From Oscheius sp. JU75 (lineage: Eukaryota; Nematoda; Chromadorea; Rhabditida; Rhabditidae), in assembly GCA_037178855.1 (NCBI GenBank), contig JASJZC010000005.1, positions 6,820,001 to 6,884,000 on the forward strand: DNA of 64,000 nt, read 5' to 3'. The number at the start of each line of letters is the position of its first letter. The stretch's first letter is position 1. This document shows positions 22,312 through 33,400 of this stretch, piece after piece. The translations under genes and the position numbers were made by a program. The notes beneath the pieces are model-generated. The model did no database searches. It was not told the DNA's origin and worked only from the letters and a program-made list of their open reading frames with translations.

Positions 22312-23710
22312 CTAAATAATTGCAGATTGTTCAAAAACTATAACTTTGGCAGACAATCGAAACCGAAAAGGTGTGCGAATTTCCATTTTGTGTTACTAAA
22401 CTGCCAACCACTCAAGAAAAAGTCCTTCTGAGGGATGCCCACTTGTCTATTCTTTTGTCTTTTGTTCTGTCTGCTTTCCCCTAGACTCCCTATAAACTTA
22501 CATTCATGAATTCCGTGTGTACTTTCCTCACTCAGTTTGTGATAGCTCGACTACATAGTACGACTGCGAAGCAGCCGCAAGCCGCCGGTCTTCTCTTATC
22601 AAAGTGCTAAGGTACCCCGAAGTTCTTTTCTTCCTGTTTGAACCCGAAAACAGTACCAAAACGCAAATCTGAGAGGAATTACTTTAACAGAATTTCGCGA
22701 GCATTCCAGCCATTATTCTTTCGACGGCTGCTTGCAAGTAGCGGATTCACGAGCTAGCTGTTTAGATTGCAGTTTCTTCATCATGACAAAACGTGGAAAT
22801 TGTGGGTGCCGCTACTGTCCGCAATGTCTCTCTGTCTCCTATTGGAAAAGTAGAGGCTTTGATCTTAGAGAAGAGTCGAGGACGATGATGCTGCGGGGAA
22901 GCTTCTGGTACACTTCGAAAGCGAAAAGCGAACGCAAGCCAAGTCACCACAAGTTTCTCGAATTTGTTTGCATCTTTCCAATATCGTCGTAGTTTCGCTC
23001 TCGAAGCTTTTACTCTTCCAGGAACATCCCTTCAGCACTGTCGTCTCTTATGAATCTTCCAGGTCAGTAATTCTACGTTTCCACAAAGAGACAGAGACAG
23101 TGCGAACAGTTGCGCAACACCCAATTTCCGCGTTTTGTCATGGTGAAGAGACTGCAATCTGGACAGCTAGCTCGTGAATCCGCCACTTGCAAGCAGCCGT
23201 CGATGGACAGAAGTGGAGACACGTTTTCTATGTAGTTGTTGTTCGATGTTTTCAGGAAAGCGGGTCTGCCTGGTCCAACTGAAGCAAATTTTGGATATTA
23301 TGAGGCTGTCAGAAGATTATAGAAAAATAAGGCTGTTTCGATCGATACTGTCGTCTATTTGATGCGTTTTTTCATGGCTACAGGCATATAAGCCCTGTAG
23401 GCTGTCGTGTTTTGATAGTTCTAGCCCATGCTAGTTCCGGTTGCATTCAATTGGGATCGACCCTGTTACCTGTCTCCACCAGTGCGCGCATTATACGAGC
23501 CTGTAGTTCACATATCCTCAAATGTTGGAACACAATCAGTAATGACTCCATTTTCTGCTAGTTCTGACAGGAAGTGAACTTGTCTAGCATTCTCAGCATG
23601 GCGTGAAATAAAACGACCTTGTTTTTGGCGGCAGCCCACAAAGGGAAGATGTAAACCCGATGAACCCTAGCTATGACATACTTTATTTCTCGCATCGATG
23701 CCAAATCTAA
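22312..23710. other. Intergenic, about 1.4 kb, holding a foldback element
   Basis: Apart from the foldback element at 22721-23203 I see nothing supportable. Confidence 0.4.
22721..23203. mobile_element. Foldback (inverted-repeat) element, 483 bp
   Basis: The two ends are inverted copies: TCGACGGCTGCTTGCAAGT at 22721-22739 pairs with the complement at 23185-23203, and similarity continues inward (GGATTCACGAGCTAGCTG, CATGACAAAACG, TCTCTGTCTC) for at least 120 nt, more loosely to the centre near 22965. It encodes no convincing protein. The structure suits a non-autonomous foldback transposon or MITE, or a transcribed hairpin. No target-site duplication is obvious. Confidence 0.7.
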
Positions 23711-24624
23711 CTAACTGCGGAGAAGGGCAGAACGAGGAGGGCAAGGACAGTAAGCAGCATCACTGCCGGGAGCTCCATCGCTTCCTGGAGATCCTGCTTG
23801 TCCAGGCTGGCCTGGCTGCCCATCGTGTCCAGCTGGTCCAGGTGCTCCAGCAGGTCCAGGAGAACCCTGAGAACTGCTTCCAGGCTGTCCAGCAGGTCCA
23901 GCTGGTCCAGGAGCACCCGCTGGTCCGGCAGGCCCGGGAGCTCCAGCTCCTTGACGCATTCCTGGAGCTCCTGGCTGCCCATCACTACCTGGTTGGCCGG
24001 GATGTCCATCGGATCCAGGTGCTCCAGCTGGTCCAGCAGGTCCAGGAGCTCCAGCTCCTCCTCCCTGTCCGTCTTGTCCGGGATTTCCGTTCGGGCCAGC
24101 TTGCCCGGGAGCCCCGTCCGGACCAGGAGGTCCAGCTGGTCCAGCAGGACATTTGATACAGCCAGCTTCGTGGTGGGGAGCTTCCGCAACATGTCCAGCA
24201 GTTCCCTGCTGTCCAGGCTGCCCAGGGTGACCAGCTTCTCCGTCATGTCCCGGAGGTCCAGGTGGTCCTGGTGGGCCAGCAGGGCATCCGGTTGGGGTTG
24301 GTCCACAGTTGCACTGTCCACCTCCAGCTCCGGTCTCATAACCGCCCTGTCTCTTGATACGGAAGACAGAATCATAGGCGGCAGGAGCGTGGCGTCTCTC
24401 CGAACGGATCATTGTGTCCCAAGCCTCATCGGCCATTCTCTGAACACAGTCTTTGCTTCAAGAGGCAAACTAGATACCTTGAAAGAGCTGAGATCGTCCT
24501 GAATGGTCTCCTGGAAGTTGTTAATGTCATTGACCACGTCGAAGATGGCTACGAGGGAAACAAGGACCACGAGGGTGGTAGCAGCGAAGGCGGCAATGAT
24601 AGTGTAATGCGAGGTAGAACCCAT
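23711..24624 (-). CDS. Cuticle collagen
   Basis: Two exons, 24478-24624 and 23711-24439; 291 residues. The first exon encodes the hydrophobic N-terminal segment of the cuticle-collagen N domain (IIAAFAATTLVVLVSLVAIFD then VNDINNFQ). The second begins RMADEAWDTM, contains a subtilisin-like site RSERR, a cysteine knot (CNCGPTPTGC), then Gly-X-Y tracts of about 24, 33 and 54 residues separated by short non-collagen breaks, and ends with SDAAYCPCPPRSALLRS. This is the standard nematode cuticle collagen plan (N domain, homology boxes, triple-helical tracts flanked by Cys). Made in epidermis and secreted at each moult. Confidence 0.93.
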
Positions 24625-24713
24625 CTGAACCTTTTTTTTGTCTACAGATATAAGAGAACGAAGAAGAGAAAAAACATGTGTTTGTGTGATGTTATCCCAG
24701 ATCGACTGATTCT

Positions 24714-24721
24714 CTTATATA
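24714..24721 (-). promoter_or_regulatory. Putative TATA box of the collagen gene
   Basis: TATATAAG on the minus strand, 90 nt upstream of the collagen ATG; the distance leaves room for a short leader. Confidence 0.4.
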
Positions 24722-24921
24722 TCTTTTCCGCTACTGGTTTCAGTGGATCTAGCGGCTTCACTGTTGCGATTCGAACTGGTATCTTCCAAGACCATTGCAT
24801 GTTTATGGCTTCTATAATGACAACACAGCTATCTGTTAGTACTCATCGATCCTAAAGGGTAGCTTTGATTGTAACTTCGTAAAATCGGCTTCACAGAGCT
24901 TTTGTATTTCAAGCAAGAAAA

Positions 24922-25111
24922 CCTAAGAAACCCTTTGTCATTCCATGGAAGGGTATAGAATTTTGCTAATGCGAATGGCGCCGAATCTATCATTCGAGAA
25001 CCTTAAATCATTTACGTCACAATCGGCGAACACACTGTTATGTTGAAGTTTTGTATTACCAACCTGATGATTTCTCAGACACTCTCATGGAATGACAAAG
25101 GGTTTCTCAGG
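24922..25111. mobile_element. MITE with 26-bp terminal inverted repeats
   Basis: The left end (24922-24947) and right end (25086-25111) are inverted copies with one mismatch in 26: CCTAAGAAACCCTTTGTCAT versus CCTGAGAAACCCTTTGTCAT and onward to TCCATG. The 138-bp interior has no coding potential. Size and structure are those of a miniature inverted-repeat element; the superfamily is not clear. Confidence 0.75.
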
Positions 25112-25489
25112 TACGTTTTGAGGTAATCTCAAACGAGACCTAGCAGCTCCATTCTAAGATGTCCTTGCTAGTTTTGTGGCTATTCTCCTTATTTGACGCC
25201 AAACGGTCTAATGACGACATTTCCGACAAGAAACGCCCGTTGTATCAGTTGTCTCGCACCACATGTGAGCGCAAAAGTTCCAGGTCATTTTGGCTGCATA
25301 CGATGATTTCTCGAGATTAGAGATTCGCGGGACGATTAAAGCGTTGAAGTTGGTGAGAAAAAACAGGGTCCGAGGCAAGTAAAGCTACTGGGCTATAGGA
25401 ACCACTTGGATTGTCGATGAACAGGTTCTTGCTTGAAACTTTTTCCTACTGTTTCTTTTTGTAGTTTTCGCTGCTCAAAAACATACATT

Positions 25490-25672
25490 ATGAAGTTACG
25501 TGTAAGATTTGCCGATGACGAAAGCCCATTGTTAGAGGAGAAGTCGAAAGCCTGTCCGCTTTCCACGTCCCGGATCAGAGAACTCTGCAAGAAAGCACAG
25601 ACATCTCTCCAAAACATCAGCTATATTTTGGTTCGTGATGTAGACCATCAGAGTTCAAGCAGCTACGCCTAA
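25490..25672 (+). CDS. Small unrecognised protein, possible first gene of an operon
   Basis: A 60-codon frame beginning MKLRVRFADDESPLLEEK follows a TTTTTGTAG acceptor (about 25456-25464) by 25 nt and ends 83 nt before the next gene's ATG, which has its own acceptor. The product is polar with no signal peptide or known motif. Spacing would fit a nematode operon. A minus-strand frame of similar length overlaps it, so coding status is uncertain. Confidence 0.35.
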   Translation: MKLRVRFADDESPLLEEKSKACPLSTSRIRELCKKAQTSLQNISYILVRDVDHQSSSSYA

Positions 25673-25755
25673 ATCTGATCAGATCTCGAGGATGAAGCCG
25701 CCAATCTCGAGGAACACCGTATTGGGGTTCACCTGCACTTTTTGTCACACTAGAC

Positions 25756-27635
25756 ATGGTCCAGTGGAAAATTGTCTTTCGACAAAGTTTAATAGTTATC
25801 TGTCTAACAAGTATACTCTCCTTTTCTCTTCTGCATCGGAGGTGGGGGATGTTTTAATCGAATAATCTTCTTCAGATCTTTGTTAGCCTACCGAGCGGAA
25901 TCCACTCTTCTTGAACAGTTCGATTTGGACTGTGATGGAGTTTTTCAAGAGAAACCAGAGTGAGTCTTGCTTTGAACACACACACATTATCTTCAGAGTG
26001 ATTGAAAAACTCAAGGAATGGGATATATCGGTGAAGGAGAGGAGAGTGCTCGAGAGACGTATTCATTATATATCCAACAAGTATGCTCTTTGTTGTCCAA
26101 ATCTATTTTCAGTTGTGACATGTTCGGGAAATATCTAGGATTTCCTGAAAGACCATTGAGTCAAGAAGAAACCGATTTTCCTTTAGCTTACGGCATGTTG
26201 GTTTACAAGGACTACTTGCAAGTGAGTCTTCTTTTTGTAAAATGCCAAATTAAGTTCAGGTTCTTATGATGTTTGGAGCCTTCTACCATCCTCAGAACCA
26301 ATACTGTATTGCAATCAGCGAAACAGCCAGTCTTATTTTTAAAGAAATCATGCGAAATCTTGAATCCTGCTTTCCAAACATTCATGTTCTAGTACAAATA
26401 CAGATTTTCCGTTGCTGATTATAATTTCAGGACCGACCTCCAGTAACGTGGGGCGGTTACGAAATAATCAACTCGACATATGCCTGCTTTGACTACTTGG
26501 TCAAGTCAGGAAGGGCTTGGGAGTACTACCAGGTAGGAGAACAGTCTTCTAAAAACATGGCTTTAGTACTTGTCCGGAGTCGACCTTCCTCTGAGAACCA
26601 ATCTGGAAATGGTTCGGATTTTAAAAAGTTGGAACGGGAGCTCGAACATGGACGTCTTGAATTTTGAAGAGTACAGACTACTCGGGAAAAGGGTAAGATT
26701 CGTCCCCTGATTCTATCCAAAGCCTTGAACACTTGTTCCCATTGCTGAGCGGAAACATTGACAAGATAGGAAGCGATTGTCAGCATAGATAGATGGAGAG
26801 TTCCAAGGGTGCTGGGTTACTGTAGTCTGCGTTCAGAAGAAAGGTCAAACTTTCAGTTCGAAGATTCTCCTCTTCCTGTCTTCAAGTCATCCGTCTCTGT
26901 CATCATACCCAGGAACTCTGCCGAGTTCATCACCTACTCCTCTATAACTCGCGAACTTCTGACCTTCCTCAATGGCACAGGAAACTCTGACGAGACTTTT
27001 TGGGCTACTTTGATGGGCAACAAGAAACGTTCGTGTTTTTCTTTTGGAAACACTCGATTCTTCCAGTTTTTCCAGTCCCAAATGCCTTCGAAGGCTCGGA
27101 AATAATCGCCTACAAAGACAAGCTCCAAAAGGAGCATTCCGATGACGTAAATGTGTACATGCAAACTTTTAAAGAGTTCAAAACTGTTGGTTTTTGTTCA
27201 AGCTGTTACTTTACTTTTCTCAGGTCAAATGGAGCTACTATGTGGCCAGGATGCACGTCTGGAACATTTCACCAAAAGCCTGCAAAGGTACCGTAACCGA
27301 AACACAGAAAAAATTACTGTTTAGGCTTCTTCACGCAACAGTCTTGTGTTTTCGGAGTCGAAGATCTCCCCTCGCTTATGAGTCAGCCACATTTCATTGC
27401 TCACAAGCTCTACCTTGATTATCAACCGGCTGCTTTGATATGTGGACTGAAGGTAATTTTATAAATCTCACGGGTCCTTGAAGAAAAGTTCTAGAAGCAT
27501 CGTGATAAAGCCGCCCGGCTAGCATACTTTGACATTTCTCCCTACAACGAGCTCCCTTTGGTTCAACTCCATAACGGCGCCCCATTGGAGAAAATCAAAC
27601 GGCCACTGTGGCTACTTGGTGAAACCTTTTTGTAG
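25756..27635 (+). CDS. GT14 beta-1,6-N-acetylglucosaminyltransferase-like (core-2/I-branching family)
   Basis: Twelve exons: 25756-25841, 25876-25959, 25997-26080, 26113-26221, 26260-26391, 26431-26532, 26567-26692, 26857-27028, 27067-27146, 27224-27287, 27325-27452, 27495-27635; 435 residues. A short cytoplasmic start and a signal anchor (about residues 8-26) make it a type II Golgi protein. Family motifs are FPLAYGMLVYKDYLQVL, FYHPQNQYCIAI, TWGGYEIINS, YYQYLSGVDLPLRT, a charged stretch with FEDSPLPVFKSS, and TFWATL near the acidic catalytic region. Nematodes have many such GLY proteins that branch O-glycans. Introns are 32-40 nt apart from two (164 and 77 nt). The ATG follows an acceptor (CACACTAG) by 2 nt. 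Confidence 0.9.
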
Positions 27636-29020
27636 TACTCATTATATAGTCGTAGAATAATGAATAGTTCCAAGTTTTTTGTTTGGACTCTGATCCTGAC
27701 CAAACGCTTGGATCAAAGTGGTCGATCTCCGTCGGTGAGGGCAGGCGCCAATCGGGCGGTCAAGTTCATGATCAAAATAACTGCGAAAAATGTTCGTCAG
27801 AGTTCAAAAGATGGTATCAAACGATGAGATGCACTTTTGCACAGGTTGAGAAAAAAAAGCGCAATACCGAACAGAGCTTTTTGTGGGTAAAATCGTAGCA
27901 TATTTTATAGTACAAGTAATGCTATCGCCCCTAGGGGCTCAACGGCAATAATAACCTCTGATCCCTTTGAACTTTGCCCGGTTTCTTTTCTTTGTCACCT
28001 GTAATGGTCTTAAACCTAAGCCTTACCTTTCATTTTTTTTAATCTGTTCGCATGTTCCCCGCCAGTCCAGTTACCGTGACAGAAACAACGTATCCCCAAC
28101 GAAGCTTTCTCCCAAACTGACTCGATTTGGCTTGACTTGCAAACAATTAGTGTGCGCACAAAATAGTGCATACTAATTGGCAATATTGGCTTCAGACAGA
28201 CAGACAGACAGAGAAGCGAGGAAATTTTAAAATAGTGATTGGTAAACTGACTTTCCTCTAATCAGCTGTTCAAAATGTTTGCTCGGCCTTTTCAATTCTA
28301 AGTTTCAGTCCGGATATCGGCTTTTTCATTTACCGACCACCATTAGAAACCTCTAGCTCTGCAAGCAGAGTATCGAGCTCATTCAAAGATCTTCAACCTC
28401 TATAGCGTACCTTTGGTCATTGTACTAGCCATTGGAACCACGTCTACACCAAAACATGATTGAATGTTTATTATTTATGTTTGATGTAACTAGCAATGTT
28501 ATTGCTATTACTATTCGGTATAAAAGACTGTAATGCTGCTCTCTCACTCTTCTGTGCCTCGTTGACCATAACAGTAGCTAGGTGTTCGAACCTCATGTCA
28601 AGTAGGGATGTGCGTGGCAGTTTCTCATATCTGAAGACTTAACTGTGCTAATACAAAGGTACAAATCTCACGGGTCTTTGTGTTGAAAGAACATTTGGTC
28701 GTATCGAGTTAGAGCAGCATTATGGAGTTGTGCATTAGCAATGGCTTCCGAGAGATTTCCACTCGCTGAAGGGGTGAACATTTTCGGAGAAGGCGGCCGG
28801 AATTTTCAAGAAGAGGGTCTTTTAAAAGTTTGGTCAAGGTTATTCATAGCAGGAGTCTGCCTCCGTCCGTTCCAGATTTCGATCAAAATCATCTCGCTTT
28901 GAACGTGATCTCAAACTGAATTATCGCGCGCTCTCCGGAAACGATCTTCTGGAAAGAATGAGAAGTTTTTATGAACAAACTAAAAGAATGATCAGTCGTT
29001 TACACTCCTGGGGGAGAGAC
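27636..29020. other. Intergenic, about 1.4 kb
   Basis: No supported gene. Holds a (CAGA)n run at 28193-28212. AT-rich, with several short frames and no splice support. Confidence 0.4.
28193..28212. repeat. (CAGA)n microsatellite
   Basis: Five CAGA units in a row, intergenic. Confidence 0.85.
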
Positions 29021-29546
29021 TCAATCAAACTCAAACTGTTGACTCGTTTGTCTTGACTTGTCAACTCTGTTCCTGAACAACACTTGCGGCAGAAAAGGCA
29101 GAAATGACAGACGAGGTAACTCTGACATCACCCTTTTTGCTAATTGTAAAGGTAGGATAACGAGTTAGTGCTTTTGTTCATGGATTCGAGGCTATCGTCA
29201 AAAGGGGGAGAGGTAAGAAAGAGTCACCTTCTACAGTAAATGTCACGGCTTCGTCAGATGGCTGTAACATCAAGGCATCTTTTAGGTCCCATATCCAAGC
29301 ATTTAGAAGAAGTATTAGGTGCCTCTGAAATACAAAAGTGGAACTGACATGAGATACCAGCTGTTTCCCAATTTCGTTGTCGGGCAAGTTCAAAAGAATA
29401 TCTCTTTCTCCACAGTTTGATCCCTGAGAAGGAATGTAAAAGATCGCGTCCATTCTTTTGATCTCATAGTGTTTCCATAATCTAGGGCGCCAGTGCGGCG
29501 CTAGTTTACACACCTTAAAAGAGTGGACTGCCGTCGTCAGTCTCAT
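29021..29546 (-). CDS. Unrecognised small protein, four exons
   Basis: Exons 29512-29546, 29358-29481, 29228-29324 and 29021-29139 join in frame to 124 codons plus stop. The middle reads MDAIFYIPSQGSNCGERD, LLNLPDNEIGKQL, HLILLLNAWIWDLKDALML and ends RQTSQQFEFD. The four consistent splice phases and codon-like composition argue for a real gene, but I know no family. It starts about 23 bp from the divergent gene on the plus strand. The first intron would be only 30 nt. An alternative start 21 nt upstream would put the two start codons nearly back to back. Confidence 0.45.
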
Positions 29547-29569
29547 CCCGCCCCTCTTCTCAGACAAGC

Positions 29570-29863
29570 ATGTTCAATAACCGTATCTCATCCGACGAGA
29601 TTTCTCTAAGCGAGGCCATCAGTACAGCCCGGATGCACGACGAGGCTCTCACCCGGTATCAGAGCATGTCAACTCCTGGATCCAGTCCGTAAGTTCCTTA
29701 CTTTTCACTCATTTATCTTTGGTATTTCAGATACGGCGAGCTACCCAGGACAACGTTAATCGATATCCGATTCCAGCACCTTACACAGATTGTTGATCGA
29801 GAGAATGAACGAGGAGCCAATCTCTTAGCGGACGTCTTCAACAGGAATAAGAACTCAAAATAA
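29570..29863 (+). CDS. Unrecognised small acidic/polar protein
   Basis: Two exons, 29570-29688 and 29731-29863, encode 83 residues beginning MFNNRISSDEISLSEAIS and ending FNRNKNSK. The acceptor TTCTCAG ends 6 nt before the ATG (SL-type). The sequence is predicted mostly helical (FQHLTQIVDRENERGANLLADV) without signal peptide or membrane segment. I recognise no domain. An AATAAA follows the stop closely (about 29879). Confidence 0.6.
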
Positions 29864-30476
29864 CAACCAGTTTGCTTTAATAAAGATCTCAGCCGATAGA
29901 CTATTTCCTGAGATAGTAGCTATTAATAGTACATGAACGGCTGGCTTTGTGCGTTTTGTGATGTGCCGATACTAACAGATATTGATATTCACCGTTCAAA
30001 GTGATCTGTGATGACGCTGACATTTCCCAGTTTGCAAAAAAGGCGTTGAAAAAGCGTCACTTCTGTGAAAACTCCCGACGACATTGAGGTTTTTCTACGA
30101 AGCCTCGACTCGTTAAATTCGGCCAACCATACCAGCTCACCTTTTTCAAAGTTTCTGTTGAATTAACGAATCACCGATATGCAAAGGACAAGGTACAAAC
30201 CATAAACAAGTTGCAATTATGAGCTCGTCTGTGTTTTAGTGCTCGTAGTATCTTCGCCAAATCGAACAACAGGTGCACAATCAGGACGAAGAAGAAATGG
30301 TACAGGGTCAGCTCAAAACTTACGCAGGCTTTGTCTCTAGAACTGATCCTACTGTCATCCCGGTTTGTGTTCTTTGCAAGAAGGTGTGTGAATAGGGGAA
30401 CGAATCTTCGAAAGTTCTCTGGAAATGGCGCCTAGCAACTGAACTTCCAGTCTTCTGTCTTCAGCCAAAGGCTTCG
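29864..30476. other. Region with a possible broken coding locus
   Basis: Apart from the two possible exons listed separately, the only signal is the acceptor TCTTCAG ending at 30464, 12 nt before the ATG of the EGAS gene, a likely trans-splice site. Confidence 0.35.
30088..30395 (+). CDS. Possible coding exons of an unrecognised gene (fragment)
   Basis: Two segments, 30088-30192 and 30249-30395, join in frame (FSTKPRLVKFGQPYQL ... YLRQIEQQVHNQDEEE ... VIPVCVLCKKVCE, stop at 30393). The same frame continues upstream to about 29986 (CDDADISQFAKKALKK, FCENSRRH) but is interrupted by one TGA at 30085-30087. Either a short intron or acceptor is missed there, or this is a decayed gene. No ATG could be chosen and no family is known to me; the C-terminal Cys pair could bind metal. 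Confidence 0.3.
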
Positions 30477-33400
30477 ATGTCCCCGTGTCTTTTGTTCTTT
30501 CTCTTGGGACCTACAGTTTCCCAATGGCTACCAACAGACGACAATCCGCCTCACAACTGTCCGAACTTTGCAGTCTGTGCTCCCTTTGTTACTTGGAACG
30601 ATACAACACTTAGTTGTCCTGCCTCCAAATGTGTTTGTCAGCCAGGAACTACTGGGCCCGACTGTGAAAGTAGGACTCTTTTCTATGTTTCAGTCAAAAG
30701 CTCAGTAATTGATCAGTGCGCCAAGAACCCTTGTTCAAAAGACCTAATGCACTTTAACTGCACTTCCGGAATTGGCACTTATCAATGCGACTGTTTGCCC
30801 GATTACACTGGTGCAAAGTGTGACACTCGTTAGTCATTCTTACTACTGGATTAACAAAATTGGTTTAGCTATAGCCTCAGTATGTGCCAACAATCCTTGT
30901 TTCAATGGAGGGACATGCAAGACTACTGATGGGGTGAAGTACACTTGTCAATGTCCGACAGACTACCTCGCTCCCAATTGTCAATGTAAACAATTTTGTC
31001 GATGAAAAATGACAAAAAGCCTAGACAGGAATCCGTGTACCAAAGACACTTGCGGTTCTCACGGAAAATGTTCGACGCTCTACGACGGTCAGACTTTTTA
31101 TTGTACTTGCGACTACGAGTGGGTTGGACGATATTGTGGCGTTCGTGTGACGCTATGGAGTAAGAAGAGGTCTTTATAGCAAAGTACGCTTATCCTAGCT
31201 GCAAATGCGGTGTTTGCCTGCTTCGAATATGATTCTATTCTTCTCGACTCCACAAAGTACAAGAAGATTACGGACAACCAAATGAGCTTCTCGAAATGTA
31301 ATCAGTTGCTGAGAGAAACAACAAGTGACAATGTTGTTTACACCTATTTTGGTAGGCTCTTTGCTGAAGAATGCAGGTAAAGGCTTTCCAGCTGTTATGG
31401 AAAAGACATGTTTCCTCTCTACTGACAACTGGCTCAACACTACGATCGATCTCCTGCCCAATGACAGTGATTGCAAGAAGAAGTGTCCGGGAAAGAATTC
31501 TGAAGTTTGCGGAGCGAATAACAAAAAGGTCATTTGGGGGAACGACAATGCTACCAGTGAGTATAGTCTTTAAAATACACATTATGCTTACCCTGCCTTT
31601 TGACCTTTCGTCTCAAAAACACCTTATACAAAGCCTCACCATATCGCCATAACACCCACTGCATTATTCACGACTTGAACTTTTGTGTCTTTCAGCAACG
31701 GCCCCGAACACGTGTGCAGCTTTGAACTCTTCGATCTGTGCTAACAGCTCAAATTTTGGAATCTGTATAACCTTGTCACCCACTGTCAATACAAATGGAT
31801 ATATGTGTGTCTGCAAGCCACCCTACTACGCAAACTCCGCTCAAACTGACTGTGTTTGTAGGTTCATACTTTTTACCCGATCCATGGCTTGCTTCCAGTA
31901 TGGGCTGACCCATGTCTCATCAACCAGTGTACTAATGGCGGTGCTTGTGTTCGTTCAGATGACTACAAGAGTTTCACATGTGACTGTCCAGTGGGATACT
32001 ATGGAGACAAGTGCCAGTGTTTGTTTATTGTTGAGGAATTATATTGGGAATCTCCAATTCCAGCCATCTGTGATCCAAATCCGTGTATGTACGGTGGAAC
32101 CTGCGAAGATTTAAAGAACGGTGACTACAACTGTCATTGCTTGAAATATTACAAGGAGAAAAACTGTACAGGTACAGTATTTTAATCTTCTTTAGGATAA
32201 TCTTTAGAAATCAACGCTTGTGACTATGCCAATCCGTGTGTCAATGGAGACTGCAGTGATTTAGGGACCGGAATCCAGGTTCGACCAAGGTGCAAATGCA
32301 AATCTGGATGGACTGGTAGTACCTGTGCCGTTGGTAGGCATTCTACAGAGTTCAATAACAAAAACTTCAGAAATCAACTACTGCAGTGTTCTTGCCCCCT
32401 GTGGCTACAACAGTACTTGTATACCTTCGTTCAACAACTACACCTGCAACTGTATTCCCGGTATCAAAGGAAGGAATTGTTCTGAAAGTAAGTAGTCAAG
32501 CATCTTACTATATGCTTAAGGTATAGTATAACTTTCTTAATTAGTCAGTTCCAAAGTTTTGTTTGCAAAACAGTACTCTGTTACGAAACACTACAGGGTG
32601 GCCGATAAGTATTGGCGCGTTTTTTGGCGCGGTGTTTTGTGTAATTGCAGCAAAGTTTTCACGTTTTTTTCTGTTATCTTGTATATTTATGTATTCTGTC
32701 CCCTATAATGTATTATTCCACTAATTTGCAGAACACATGAAGCCGTGTCATCACCGAGAATCCATCGCTCCCCCCCCCCCCAAAATGGAGAAAAGGCTTC
32801 CTGCGAATGAAAATTCCTCTCCAGACGGTACAGCGGATCGTGAAGCAGTGGAAGTCGACTAAAAACGTCACCCCGAAGACATCTTCCGGTCGTCGCCGTT
32901 CTGTAAACACGAGAAGGGTTCGAGGAGTCTTTAAAAAAAGGATCACCAGAAACGGTGCAGTCGCGGTGACTGGCAAGACCTAACTCGTATTCATTGAGCA
33001 AAACGTCAAAATCAACGCTCACGTCTATCAAGAAAAGGTCCTAAAGACTGCTGTTATGTCCTGGAAAAGGAAAACAAGAAGATGATCTTTGAACAAGATT
33101 GTGCTCCAGCTCATGGTGCAAAGATGACGATGGTCTATTTGCAGCAGCATTGTCCCGGTTTCCTCACCAAGGAGCAATGGCCTTCCAACAGCCCAGATCT
33201 CCATCTCCTCGACTTATCCGTATGGGAATACATGGGAGTCCAGCTGAAGAACTGAAAAATCACTAATTTGGATTATCTGCGACGCGAACTCATCAAGATC
33301 TGGGACAATATGGACACCGACTACTTGCGCTGCACCGTCGATTCCGTCATTCCGCGCCTGAAGACCTGTGTCAACACTGAGGGAGGACACTTCAAGGAGT

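Larger units (their letters stand above)
24625..25489. other. Intergenic, holding a short TIR element
   Basis: Besides the putative TATA box and the 190-bp element at 24922-25111 no feature is seen. Confidence 0.4.

Noticed and set aside
23707-24375. Long Leu/Asp-rich frame antisense-phase to the 24-kb collagen, and a plus-strand frame rich in Ser/Arg
   Set aside because: Both are frame shadows of the GC-rich Gly-X-Y repeats; the third frame gives a canonical cuticle collagen with signal exon and Cys boxes.
24765-24800. T-arm-like GATTCGAAC suggesting a tRNA
   Set aside because: No acceptor stem, D arm or anticodon arm can be formed around it.
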